64,000 bases of DNA from Monoplex corrugatus (taxonomy: Eukaryota > Mollusca > Gastropoda > Littorinimorpha > Ranellidae), in the NCBI GenBank assembly GCA_030674185.1, contig JAPXFY010000031.1, positions 44,902,566 to 44,966,565 of the forward strand. Reading direction: 5' to 3'. The notes below the pieces were generated by a model. That model did no database searches. It worked only from the letters and a program-made list of their open reading frames with translations, and was not told where the DNA came from. Positions 43,905 through 55,737 of the stretch are shown here, one piece after another. The translations under genes were made by a program, and so were the position numbers. Each line of letters opens with the position of its first letter. Position 1 is the first letter of the stretch.

Positions 43905-46277
43905 CTCACTGAGTTATCTTAGGTCAACTAAATCAAGGAAGAACAAAGATCAATACTCAGTTATCTTAGGTCAACTAAATCAAAGAAGAACAAAGAACAA
44001 TACTCATTTATCTTAGGTCAACTAAATCAAAGAAGAACAAAGAACAATACTCAGTTATCTTAGGTCAACTAAATCAAAGAAGAACAAAGAACAACACTCA
44101 GTTATCTTGGGTCAACTAAATCAAGGAAGAACAAAGAACAACACTCAGTTATCTTAGGTCAACTAAATCAAGGAAGAACAAAGAACAACACTCAGTTATC
44201 TTAGGTCAACTAAATCAAGGAAGAACAAAGAACAATACTCAGTTATCTTAGGTCAACTAAATCAAGGAAGAACAAAGAACAATACTCAGTTATCTTAGGT
44301 CAACTAAATTAAGGAAGAACAAAGAACAACATTAACAGTTATCTTAGGTCAACTACATCAAGGAAGAACAAAGAACAACAGTTATCTAGGTCAGCTAAAC
44401 CAAGGAAGAACAAAGAACAACAGTTATCTAAGGTCAACTAAATCAAGGAAGAACAAAGAACAACATTAACAGTTATCTAAGGTCAACTAAATCAAGGAAG
44501 AACAAAGAACAACACTCAGTTATCTAAGGTCAATTAAATCAAGGAAGAACAAAGAACAAGTTATCTTATGTCAACTAAATCAAGGAAGAACAAAGAACAA
44601 CAGCTATCTTAGGTCAACTAAATCAAGGAAGAACAAAGAACAGCACTCAGTTATCTTAGGTCAACTAAATAAAGGAAGAACAAAGAACAGCACTGTTATC
44701 TTATGTCAACTAAATCAAGGAAGAACAAAGAACAACAGTTATCTTAGGTCAACTAAGTCAAGGAAGAACAAAGAACAACACTCAGTTATCTTAGGTCAAC
44801 TAAATCAAGGAAGAACAAAGAACAATACTCAGTTATCTTAGGTCAACTAAATAAAGGAAGAACAAAGAACAACACTCAAGTATCTTAGGTCAACTAAATC
44901 AAGGAAGAACAAAGAACAATACTCAGTTATCTTAGGTCAACTAAGTCAAGGAAGAACAAAGAACAACAGTTATCTTAGGTCAACTAAGTCAAGGAAGAAC
45001 AAAGAACAACATTAACAGTTATCTTAGGTCAACTAAATCAAGGAAGAACAAAGAAACAACAGTTATCTTAGGTCAACTAAGTCAAGGAAGAACAAAGAAC
45101 AACATTAACAGTTATCTTAGGTCAACTAAGTCAAGGAAGAACAAAGAACAACATTAACAGTTATCTTAGGTCAACTAAGTCAAGGAAGAACAAAGAACAA
45201 CATTAACAGTTATCTTAGGTCAACTAAATCAAGGAAGAACAAAGAACAGCACTCAGTTATCTTAGGTCAACTAAATCAAGGAAGAACAAAGAACAACACT
45301 CAGTTATCTTAGGTCAACTAAATCAAGGAAGAACAAAGAACACTCAGTTATCTTAGGTCAACTAAATAAAGGAAGAACAAAGAACAACACTGAGTTATCT
45401 TAGGTCAACTAAATCAAGGAAGAACAAAGAACAATACTCAGTTATCTTAGGTCAGCTAAATCAAGGATGAACAAAGAACAATACTCAGTTATCTTGGGTC
45501 AACTAAATCAAGGAAGAACAAAGAACAATACTCAGTTATCTTAGGTCAACTAAATCAAGGATGAACAAAGAACAACACTGTTATCTTAGGTCAACTAAAT
45601 CAAGGAAGAACAAAGAACAATACTCAGTTATCTTAGGTCAACTAAATCAAGGAAGAACAAAGAACAACACTCAGTTATCTTAGGTCAGCTAAATCAAGGA
45701 AGAACAAAGAACAACACTGAGTTATCTTAGGTCAACTGAATCAAGGAAGAACAAAAAACAACAGTTATTTATCTGAGGTCAACTAAATCAAGGAAGAACA
45801 AAGAACAACACTGAGTTATCTTAGGTCAACTAAATCAAGGAAGAACAAAGAACAACGCTCAGTTATCTTAGGTCAACTAAATCAAGGAAGAACAAAGAAC
45901 AACACTGAGTTATCTTAGGTCAACTAAATCAAGGAAGAACAAAGAACAACACTGAGTTATCTTAGGTCAACTAAATCAAGGAAGAACAAAGAACAACGCT
46001 CAGTTATCTTAGGTCAACTAAATCAAGGAAGAACAAAGAACAACACTCAGTTATCTTAGGTCAACTAAATCAAGGAAGAACAAAGAACACTCAGTTATCT
46101 TAGGTCAACTAAATAAAGGAAGAACAAAAAACAACAGTTATTTATCTGAGGTCAACTAAATAAAGGAAGAACAAAAAACAACAGTTATTTATCTGAGATC
46201 AACTAAATAAAGGAAGAACAAAAAACAACAGTTATTTATCTGAGATCAACTAAATAAAGGAAGAACAAAGAACAATC
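43905..46277. repeat. 47-bp minisatellite array
   Basis: About 50 copies of GTTATCTTAGGTCAACTAAA, TCAAGGAAGAACAAAGAACA and a variable ACACTCA or ACATTAACA end, so spacing varies from about 40 to 50 bp. The variants AAATAAAGG and AAGTCAAGG occur in runs. The terminal units after 46110 carry AAAAAACAACAGTTATTTAT. No coding potential. Confidence 0.97.
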
Positions 46278-47589
46278 AATTTTATTGTTCACATCTTAGC
46301 CAAACCTCGGTATCTTCGTTTCATTCCTGCAAACCGCTACAGCGGTTGGTGAAACTGATGCTGTCATTCCTGCCAACCGCCCGAGAGGTTAAGAGATAAG
46401 TGTCCCTCTCTTCCTGCCAACCGCTTCAGCGGATGCAGAACTCTGTAAACTATTTGAGCCTTACACATTATTAATTAGTGGCTCCCACCTGTCTGCCTGG
46501 GCAACGGGATATGACAGGTGTTTTGATAAGAAATGCGTAATGGTATACAAAGTGTGGGAATTGAATGAATTTTACCAGATGACTGATCTTATGGACTTAA
46601 CAGGACAGCAGAGGGCACAGCTTGCAAATGTGCTGACAGCCCTTACAATGTGCCTAAAACCACAATGATGTGTGAGAAGTGCAGTGTGTAGTCATGCTGC
46701 AACAATCTCAAAGACTGTTTCAAAGCTTGCCACATGCATGTGACGTGTGTGACATGTGACACATTCTTTTGTGACATGTCACACAGACATGTATGTGCTA
46801 CACTTTGTAAACGTAGTGTAGCAATGTGTAGGGATCTGTCGTGACTGGATGCTGTGACTGTTCTGAAATGTAATAACAAAAAGACAGTGGTACCTCATTG
46901 TACAAAGTACAATATGACCCATGAACACAACAGACAACTTACATGTTTGAGACATCAGGACAGTGACAATCTTCAAGGTGTAAGTAGTCATTCTGAATTG
47001 GATTTAGCAGTGGACACAAAGTTGTAAGTTTGATACATTTGTGTTGTACTGTTTGTTTGTTGTTTGTGTCATGGCATAATTGACAATTAGAAAATACTGA
47101 TATCAATATTGTCACATGTGTGTCACCAAATGGACAGCAGGACACCCAAACACCATCAGAGACTTTGCCATGTTACTGCTGCACCTAGTGATACAGGGTT
47201 AAGTATACCAATTTATTCTGACATTTCTTCAATCTGTCAGTGACGAAACATCTACCTCATATTTCTCAGCGAATTTCTCCAGAAACTCAAGAATGAAAGG
47301 AAGTGCTGTTGCTAAGAAACATGGCAGTGAAGGGAGAAGGTTGTCACAGGCAGGACTGAAAGGTTAATTAACAAGACCTGCTGGACAAAGATTTAAATCT
47401 GTCTCGCATTGTCAGTTAAGTTCGCTTCCTCTTTGTCTTTATACGTGTATAGTTTCTGTGTTGTGACGGTGGCAGCAGTCACTTTTATCTACAAAGATCT
47501 CAGAATATAACTGGTTTGTATGATTGTGATAGTACTGTCCTTACTTTGTGTCATGTGCATGTGTGTTTTACTTCCTTGTGTGTTATATG
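46278..47589. other. Spacer with three short hairpin repeats
   Basis: At 46326-46440 the motif TTCCTGC(C/A)AACCGC occurs three times. Each is followed by a CAGCGG or CGAGAGG block, making small hairpins such as CCGCTACAGCGG. The rest is unique DNA with frequent GTGACATGTCACA-like stretches near 46740-46790. No gene recognised. Confidence 0.5.
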
Positions 47590-47714
<125 letters not shown>

Positions 47715-47774
47715 ATTAAGATCAGACATTACACGGTTTGCAGGTCTTTATAAACGTAATAGCAATTTGTTAAA

Positions 47775-48056
47775 AGAAGAGCAAGGGATGTGATAGATTC
47801 TTCTCTTTGAAGACCATAGGAATCTAGCTTTCAAATCAAAAAGGTCAGAGATTTCAATGTTTGTTTTGTGTTTATAACTGTGATAGTCATTTGTTTTTGA
47901 CACAAAGGTCAGAGATGTGATAAACTGTTCCCTTTGAAGCCAACAATAACGTGGCTTTCAAAACACAAAGATCAGAGATTTCACTGTTCGTTTGTTTCTT
48001 ATAACTGTGATAATGATACGTCTGTGACACAAAGATCAGAGATGTGACAGACTGTT
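47775..48056. repeat. Minisatellite of about 60 bp, left part
   Basis: Diverged units with CACAAAGATCAGAGATGTGA and CAGACTGTTCTCTGTGAA. The array is split by the L2-like LINE and continues at 50690. Confidence 0.85.
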
Positions 48057-50495
48057 ATCTGTGATCACCACAATTCAGCTACTGACAACTGCTTAGTTCT
48101 TTTCACCCGTCTAACTTCAGCCCTTCCATCTGACCACTCTGCAATTCTCTGTTCTCTTGACATTTCTCTTCCTTCCCGTACCACGCGCACAGTGACTCGA
48201 CGCAATCTCAAATCTATCGACCTCTCCACATTTTCATCTGATGCCTCCCGTCTCCTTTCTGAAAAGTCACATAACCTTGCCGATGAATTCTATACTACTC
48301 TCCACCATCTTCTGTTCTGGACACTCATGCTCCAGCCACAACCCGTCTTTTACCTGGCCACCCCCCTACCCCCTGGCTCACTCATGAGATTGCCTGTGCA
48401 AAACATGCCCGCCGCAGAGCAGAGCGCAGCTGGCGCAAATCCAAACTCACTGTACACAGGCAACTTTTCCAAGCCTCTAAAACTAAAGTATCCACCCTCA
48501 TTGCATCTGCAAAAACAAGCTATTTCCAAACCAAAATCCTGAATGCCTCTTCTTCAAAAGAACTCTTTACAACCATGAATCATCTCCTTGGCACACGAAA
48601 AGATTTACCTCTCCCAACAAAACATACAAATGAAGAACTCCCATCTGTATTCTCCAAGTATTTCACCACCAAAATACAAACTCTTCGTGACAGGCTTCAC
48701 AGGACACCCTGTCAACCATGCCCATCTGACCCTTCCTTCTCTGGCACACCTCTTACTACTTTTACCCCAGTCTCACAAGAAGAAATTTTCAACACAATCA
48801 GATCCATGTCGTTCAAAACCTGCGAACTGGATCCTCTTCCAGGTTCTCTCTACTCCGACTGTCTCCCTACTCTCCTCCCATTCATCACTGACATCATCAA
48901 CACTTCTCTTCAAACTGGAACTGTCCCAGATTCTTTCAAGTCTGCTATTGTTCACCCTCTCCTCAAGAAACACAATTTAGATCCAAATGAACTGAAAAAT
49001 TACCGGCCTATCTCTAATCTCTCTTTCTTGTCAAAACTCCTTGAAAAAGTCGTCCTCAACCAGCTGAACTCTCACCTGTCTGCCAACAATCTCCTCAATC
49101 CTTTCCAGTCAGCCTACCGCCAGTACCATAGCACTGAAACTGCCCTACTACACATTCTCAACTATCTCCTCCTTGCAACTGATACTGGCAAAGTCCCTCT
49201 CCTCACACTCCTTGATCTGTCTGCAGCCTTTGATACCATTGACCATGGTATTCTCCTTTCTAGACTTCATCATACTTTTGGCATCTCTGACATTGCTCTC
49301 TCCTGGTTCACTTCATATCTATCAAACAGAAAACAAACTGTTCTCATCAATGGCACTTACTCTCAACCTGCATACCTGACCTGTGGTGTTCCACAAGGAT
49401 CTGTCCTTGGCCCTGTTCTTTTCACTCTTTACACCTCCCCCCTGTCCACCATCATCAACTCCCACTCTATAAAACACCACTTCTATGCTGATGACACCCA
49501 ACTTCAAGACAGTGACTCACCTGATAATATACAGCACCTGTTGACTCGCACCACTGAGTGTTACTCGGACATTAAGAACTGGATGACACACAATAGACTT
49601 CAGCTTAATGACGACAAAACAGAAGCTATCCTCATTGGCACCCGTCAGAAACTTTCTCAGCTGCCTCCTCTTTCTCTCCCATTATGTAACACATCAGTCC
49701 CAATTTCTGATTCAGCTAAAAACCTTGGTGTCTGCATTGACTCTACCCTCTCCATGAACAACTTTGTTTCTCAAACTGCCAGATCTTGCTACTATCATCT
49801 CCATCGTATAAGCCTGATCAGGAAGTATCTCTCTGTCGAAACAACTGCAAAACTCGTTCTCTCCTTCATAATGTCTCGCATTGACTATTGCAATTCACTC
49901 CTGTCTGGTCTTCCTGCCTCCACCATTCACATCCTACAGCGCATTCAAAACAATGCTGTACGCCTTGTACTCAAAAAGAAAAAAGCTGACCACATATCTC
50001 CTCTCCTGGCACAACTTCACTGGCTCCCTGTATCAAAGCGCATACAGTACAAACTAGACACTATGTGCTACAAAAGCCTCAATAACGCAGCCCCTGATTG
50101 CCTGTCAAGCCTACTTGAGATCTATGTTCCCTCACGTACTCTCCGCTCTGCCTCCGATCCTCTGACTTTTCGCTTTCCACGCACTAAGCTCAATACCTAT
50201 GGTCCACGAGCCTTCTCTGTTTCTGGTCCACTCTCCTGGAACAAACTTCCTCTCTCAGTCCGTCAGCAACCTACTTTTGTCTCCTTCAAGTCCGCTCTCA
50301 AAACTCACCTTTTCTCCTCTGCATAAAATCCTAACCTCACTCAACCCCCCCCCCACCCCCCTCTGCAGCCTGTCTCCGTTCGGAGGGGAATCACATTGTT
50401 ATAATATATAATTGTGTATGATATGCTCACTATAATTTTCCATTGCTTTTATTCTTGCTTTTATTGCTTTTATTCTTTCTCTCTATTTATAGCCA

Positions 50496-50555
<60 letters not shown>

Positions 50556-50689
50556 CGTGTGTGTGCGTGCGTACGTGCGTGCGTGCGTACGTGCGTGCGT
50601 GCGTGTGTGTCTGTTTCAGCGCTTAGATTTGATTTTATCAAGATTTTGCGCTATATAAATATTGTAATTATTATTTATTAATTATTATA
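48057..50689 (+). mobile_element. L2-like LINE, best preserved copy, inserted in a minisatellite
   Basis: 5'-truncated within the endonuclease domain and complete to its 3' end. The 3' untranslated region holds a (GT)n/(GCGT)n tract (50495-50605), then GCGCTTAGATTTG and GCGCTATATAAATATTG, and an (ATT)n-type tail to 50689. The right flank resumes the 60-bp array (AAGGTGATACTCAT). Two other copies (6310-6857 and 54673-55706) share the same tail and microsatellite. Confidence 0.9.
48100..50326 (+). CDS. L2-like ORF2: endonuclease C-terminus and reverse transcriptase
   Basis: It begins in the last part of an APE-type endonuclease (LPSDHSAILCSLDISLP, with the catalytic SDH motif at about 48131). 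After one frameshift near 48315 it stays open for about 670 codons to the stop at 50326. Reverse-transcriptase motifs are all intact: NYRPISNLSFLSKLLEKV (49000), TLLDLSAAFDTIDH (motif A, 49207), GVPQGSVLGPVLF (motif B, 49387) and FYADDTQL (motif C, 49483). The C-terminus, TYGPRAFSVSGPLSWNKLPL, is typical of CR1/L2-group LINEs. Apart from the missing 5' part and one shift, no defect is visible, so this insertion is probably recent. Confidence 0.88.
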
Positions 50690-51690
50690 AGGTGATACTC
50701 ATATGTTTTTGACGCAAAGATCTGAGATATAACAAACTGTTTTATGTGAAAGTGATAATCATTTGTTTGTGACAAAGATCAGAGATGTGATAGACATAAA
50801 GATTGGAGATGTGCCAAACTGTTTTTCTGTGAAATTTATCATTGTTTTTGACACAAAGATTGGAGATGTGCCAAACTGTTTTCTGTGAAATTTATCATCG
50901 TTTTTTGACACAAAGATCGGAGATGTGACAAACTGTTCTCTGTGAAATTGATCATCGTTTTTGACACAAAGATTGGAGATGTGACAAACTGTTTTCTGTG
51001 AAATTTATCATTGTTTTTGACACAAGATTGGAGATGTGCCAAACTGTTTTCTGTGAAATTTATCATCGTTTTTGACACAAAGATCGGAGATGTGACAAAC
51101 TGTTCTCTGTGAGATTGATGATCGTTTTTGACACAAAGAACAGAGATGTGACAAATTGTTCTCTTCGAAGATGACAATTTTGTGACAAAGGTCAGAGACG
51201 TGACTGACTGTTCTCTGTGAAATGATAATCATTAGTTTTTGACACAAAGATAAGGATTGTGACATACTGTTCTCTGTGAAGTGTTAATAATTTGTTTTAG
51301 ACACAAAGATCAGAGATGTCACAAACTGTTCTCTGTGAATGAGATAATCATTTGTTTTTAGACACAAAGATCACAGATGTGACAGACTACTGTCTGTGAA
51401 GGTGATAATTATTTGTTTTTGACACAAAGATCAAAAGTGACAGACTATTGTCTGTGAAGGTGATAATCATTAGTTTTTGACACAAAGATCACTGAAGTGC
51501 CAGACTACTGTCTATGAAGGTGATAATCATTAGTTTTTGACACAAAGATCACAGATGTGACAGACTATTGTCTGTGAAGGTGATAATCATTATGTTTTTG
51601 ACACAAAGATCAGAGATGTGACAGACTGTTGTCTGAGAAGGTGATCCATTTGTTTCTGAGGCAGATGTAGAGATGTGACAGACTTTTCCG
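50690..51690. repeat. Minisatellite of about 60 bp, right part
   Basis: About 17 units of TTTTTGACACAAAGATCAGA, GATGTGACAAACTGTTCTCT and GTGAAATTGATCATCG. The unit length varies slightly. It is the continuation of 47775-48056. Confidence 0.95.
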
Positions 51691-51895
51691 TTTGAAATTA
51701 ATCGTTACATGACATTTTCATGGTCAGATAATGAGACAAATGATCGACAAAGAAATCGCTGTTATCTCAAAATGATTGGTAAAATCACACTTTCTGAAAT
51801 AACTGAATTTCTTATCTTTTCACAAAATGTCTGATTTCACAATCTGGATTAACTGTGTATGTGTCATGTGTGTGTGTGTGTGCGTGGTGTGTGTG

Positions 51896-51969
<74 letters not shown>

Positions 51970-52150
51970 GTTTATCAATTATTGTCGTAACTGATGTTGT
52001 TACTATTGATAGCTGTGGTTAGGACTAAAGATTGCTGTATCTAACTTCCCTCAAAGACAATAAAACATGTGGTCAGTAGATTTGAACCTAAGTACACTCA
52101 GGTTAACGGCAACATCATTCAGTCATAGTTCAGACAACAGTTTTTACGCT
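51691..52150. other. Spacer with (GT)n microsatellite
   Basis: Unique DNA. A (GT)n tract occupies 51868-51967, preceded by shorter GT runs. No gene recognised. Confidence 0.7.
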
Positions 52151-52347
52151 GTGAAGTAAACATGCATTGAACAGACTTACACTGTAGTTTACAAATGATC
52201 AGAAACAGACATTCTATATGTTTAAATCTGTGATGTAAATGTGTATTGAAGAGACTTACACTGTTTAAGTACATCAGTTTAGAAATGGTCAGAAACATAC
52301 ATTCTGTATGTCTAAATCAGTGATATGAACATGCATACTACAGACTT
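52151..52347. repeat. Tandem repeat of about 80-90 bp, left part
   Basis: Units with AACAGACTTACACTGTAGTT, TACAAATGATCAGAAACAGA and CATTCTATATGTCTAAATC. It is split by the family A LINE and continues at 53184. The last 12 bases (52336-52347, TACTACAGACTT) are duplicated on the other side of the LINE. Confidence 0.85.
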
Positions 52348-53183
52348 CTAGAAGAAGACCCTGGATTAAAGGTTGGAGGGAAAATGATAAACAATATTCA
52401 ATACGCAGATGACACCGTGCTAATTGCAGAAAGTGAAAGGGGCCTACAAAACCTTGTGAATATACTAGAAATAGAAAGCAAAGGTAAGGGGCTGGAACTA
52501 AACAGCAGGAAGACTGAAGTCATGGTGATCAGTAAAAAACATGAAATCCCCTTCTGCAAAATAACAGCAAATGGCACAGCCTTGACACAGGTTAATAAAT
52601 TCAAATACCTGGGAACGATCATTTCACCAGACGGCAGATGCACATCAGAAATAGCCGGCAGAATCGGCCAAGCAAAAACAGCATTCGGGAAGATGATAGG
52701 CATTCTTACCAACAAATGCCTATCAATTAACACCAGGAAGAGAGTTCTTGAATGTTATATAGAACCAATACTGTTGTACGGATGTGAGGCGTGGACAGTC
52801 AACAAACAAAACCAGAACAAGATTGAGGCAGCCGAGATGTGGTTTCTAAGAAGGATGCTGAGAGTTCCATGGACAGCAAAGAAAACAAACGAGACAGTCT
52901 TGATGGAGGCAGACACAAGTAGATCACTCATAAGGAAGATTAGGAAAAGACAGGCAACATTTATAGGCCATTTTGTGAGGAAGGGGGATTTGGAGCACCT
53001 GGTCACAACGGGAAAGCTAGAGGGAAAGAGAGCACGGGTAGACCCAGGGAGAGAATGCTGGACGGACTTGCAGAGTGGCTGGGGACGAGGAGGGTGGGGG
53101 AGATGCTAGGGGCAACGAGAGATAGAGACAGATGGAAGTCCATGATCGCCAACGCCATGCGGCAGGGCACCTGATGATGATGA
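52348..53183 (+). mobile_element. RTE-like LINE family A, 5'-truncated, with 12-bp target duplication
   Basis: The open frame (52384-53109) starts just before RT motif C, NIQYADDTVL, with both catalytic Asp residues present. It continues through KFKYLGTIISPDGRC, ILLYGCEAWTVNKQ, RRMLRVPWTAKKT, QATFIGHFV and EHLVTTGKLEGKRA. A shift at about 53030 then breaks the end. The 3' end is ATGCGGCAGGGCACCTGATG with a (GAT)n tail. TACTACAGACTT flanks both ends (52336-52347 and 53184-53195). Family A is RTE-like by motif order and simple-repeat tail. Confidence 0.92.
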
Positions 53184-53580
53184 TACTACAGACTTGCGTT
53201 GTGTAAGGTACATCACTTACAAATGATCAGAACAGACATTCTGTGTCTAAATCTGATATAAACATGTATGAACAGACTTATATGTAGTTTACAAATGATC
53301 AGAAACAGACATTCATATGTCTAATCATGATATAACATGTATTGAACAGACTTATACTGTAGTTTACAAATGATCAGAGACAGACATCTATATGTCTAAT
53401 CAGTGATATAAACATGATACCAGACTTGCATTGTGTAAGGTACATCAGTTTACAAATGATCAGAACAGACATTCTGTGTGTCTAAATCAGTGATATAAAC
53501 ATGTATACAACAGACTTGCATTGTGTAAGTACATCAGTTTACAAATGATCAGAGACACGCATTTCTGCCTCAATCACAAC
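53184..53580. repeat. Tandem repeat of about 80-90 bp, right part
   Basis: Four or five units of the same repeat as 52151-52347, with several small deletions (for example TCTAATCATGATATAACATG). Confidence 0.85.
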
Positions 53581-54280
53581 ACTGTCATATTGCAGATAGG
53601 ATAAAGTAGATGGAATCTTCACAGAAGTGAAACACACTGATTGATCAACACTGGCCGACCAACAGTTGATTCTGAGTATCTTTTATAACTGCTACTATAC
53701 TCTAAGAACAACAGATTTGAAAAAATAAATTTTACCGCATAACTTTCCATTCATACATCTTGTGACATTTATGCTTGTAGAGATTTACTGACTGATGACA
53801 GCTGAAAACTTTCTTCTATCTTTGTTCACGGTGAAGATTTATTACCTTTGCTCCATGATAAACAGACAATACAGCAAGTGTACATGTATCAGAAGGAAGA
53901 AAACTATCATCACCACCACCTCCACACACACACCACCAGCTCTCTCATCATCCCTCTGCTAAGAAAGAAAAATATCATCAAGCCATTCCAAAATTATCCT
54001 TTCTTGTCATGGTTACCAACGTTGGTTATAACAAATCGATCGTGTCACCTCTTGGCTGTGCACGTGTGTAGTGGGTGGGGCGGGGAAAGAAGGATGGGAA
54101 AGGGAGGGGCTCATTTTCCACATCACAACTCTAATATAATTCCAAGTGTTCAACTCAACAAACGTCCTGTGACGAAATTAAGAAAATAAGGCAAGTACTA
54201 CGTGTGTGAATACAAAGCATATGATAATACTTGAGCTTACTACAGAAGTGATTGATAGAAGATTTCTGTATTTAAAAAAA
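53581..54280. other. Spacer, no gene recognised
   Basis: Unique DNA. A 113-codon open frame at 53848-54189 has low-complexity His/Thr content and no recognisable domain. Confidence 0.5.
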
Positions 54281-54672
54281 TAACGGTCCTCCTAAATGAA
54301 ATTTATGACACTGGAATAATCCCCAAAGGTATGTCAAAATCAATTTTCATTGCACTTCCAAAGAAAACAGGGGCTATATAATGCGAAATCCACCGTACAA
54401 TCAGCTTGATGAGTCATGTAACAAAAGTCCTATTAAGAATAATTATGATGAGGACAAGGAACAGAACCAAAAGAGAAATAGCAGAAGAACAGTGTGGATT
54501 TGTGGAAGGGAAAGGACTTACTATTAATGCCACATACATCCTAAGAACTATCACAGAGAGGTCAGTCGAGTTGAATAAGGATCTATATTAATGCTTCGTT
54601 GATTATGCCAAGGCTTTTGATCGGGCAAGACATGAAGGATTGATCAACCAACTAGAAAGACTCAATATTGAT
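54281..54672 (+). mobile_element. RTE-like LINE family A, RT N-terminal part, interrupted by an L2-like LINE
   Basis: It encodes SKSIFIALPKKTGAI, a stop, TKREIAEEQCGFVEGKG, ATYILRTITERSVELNKDL, a stop, CFVDYAKAFDRARHE (RT motif A) and INQLERLNID. The sequence resumes 1 kb later at 55707 with GGAAAAGATCTAAGAATAATC, exactly the continuation seen in the clean copy near 60560. The L2-like element therefore sits inside it. Confidence 0.85.
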
Positions 54673-55706
54673 AATAATAATAATTAATGATAATTACAAT
54701 ATTTACAGTATATAGCGCAAAATCTTAATCGAAATCAAATCTAAGCGCTAAACATACACATACGCGCGCATGCACACACACGTACACACACACACACATG
54801 GCTATAAATTTGGAAAAAGAAGAAAAGCAATGAAATATTATAGAGAACTTACTATATACAAATATATATTACAATGTGATTCCACACAGAGTGGAGACAG
54901 GCTGCAGAAGGGATTGAGTGAGGTCAGGATTTTATGCAGAGGAGAAAAGGTGAGTTTTGAGAGCGGACTCGAAGGAGACAAACGTAGGTTGCTGACGGAC
55001 TGAGAGGGGAAGTTTGTTCCAGGAGAGTGGACCAGAAACAGAGAAGGCTCGTGGACCGTAGGTATTGAGCTTAGTGCGTGGAAAGCGAAAAGTGAGAGGA
55101 TCGGAGGCAGAGCGGAGGGTACGTGAGGGAACATAGATCTCAAGTAGGCTTGACAGGTAATCGGGGGCTGCGTTATTGAGGCTTTTGTAGCACATGGTGT
55201 CTAGTTTGTACTGTATGCGCTTTGATACAGGGAGCCAGTGAAGTTGTGCCAGGAGAGGGGAGATGTGGTCGGCTTTTTTCTTTTTGAGTACAAGGGTGCA
55301 GCATTGTTTTGAATGCGCTGTAGGATGTGAATGGTGGAGGCAGGAAGACCAGACAGGAGTGAATTGCAATAGTCAATGCGAGACATTATGAAGGAGAGAA
55401 CGAGTTTTGCAGTTGTTTCGACAGAAAGATACTTCCTGATCAGGCTTATACGATGGAGGTGATAGTAGCAAGATTTGGCAGTTTGAGAAACAAAGTTGTT
55501 CATGGAGAGAGTAGAGTCAATGTAGACACCAAGGTTCTTAGCTGAATCAGAAATAGGGACTGATGTGTTACATAATGGGAGAGAAAGAGGAGGCAGCTGA
55601 GAAAGTTTCTGACGGATGCCAATGAGGATAGCTTCTGTCTTGTCGTCGTTAAGCTGAAGTTTATTGTATGTCATCCAGTTCTTAATGTCCAAGTAACACT
55701 CAGTGA
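54673..55706 (-). mobile_element. L2-like LINE, 5'-truncated, nested in a family A LINE
   Basis: The minus strand encodes the RT end from DIKNWMTYNKLQLNDDKTEA through SAKNLGVYIDSTLSMNNFV, LSFIMSRIDYCNSLLSGLP and TYGPRAFSVSGPLSW to the stop. A frameshift lies near 55290 (AAPLYSKRKK against LVLKKKKAD). The 3' untranslated region has the shared CATGGCTATAAAT, (CA)n and AGCGC...AATATTG tail. It is about 95% similar by eye to 48057-50689. Confidence 0.9.
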
Positions 55707-55737
55707 CGGAAAAGATCTAAGAATAATCAGAAATAAG
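55707..55737 (+). mobile_element. Continuation of the interrupted family A LINE
   Basis: GGAAAAGATCTAAGAATAAT and CAGAAATAAG rejoin the LINE sequence broken at 54672. After this the 52-bp array begins. Confidence 0.75.

Noticed and set aside
53848..54189. 113-codon open frame with HHHHLHTHTTSS
   Set aside because: Low-complexity composition, no domain, and no splice or start support.
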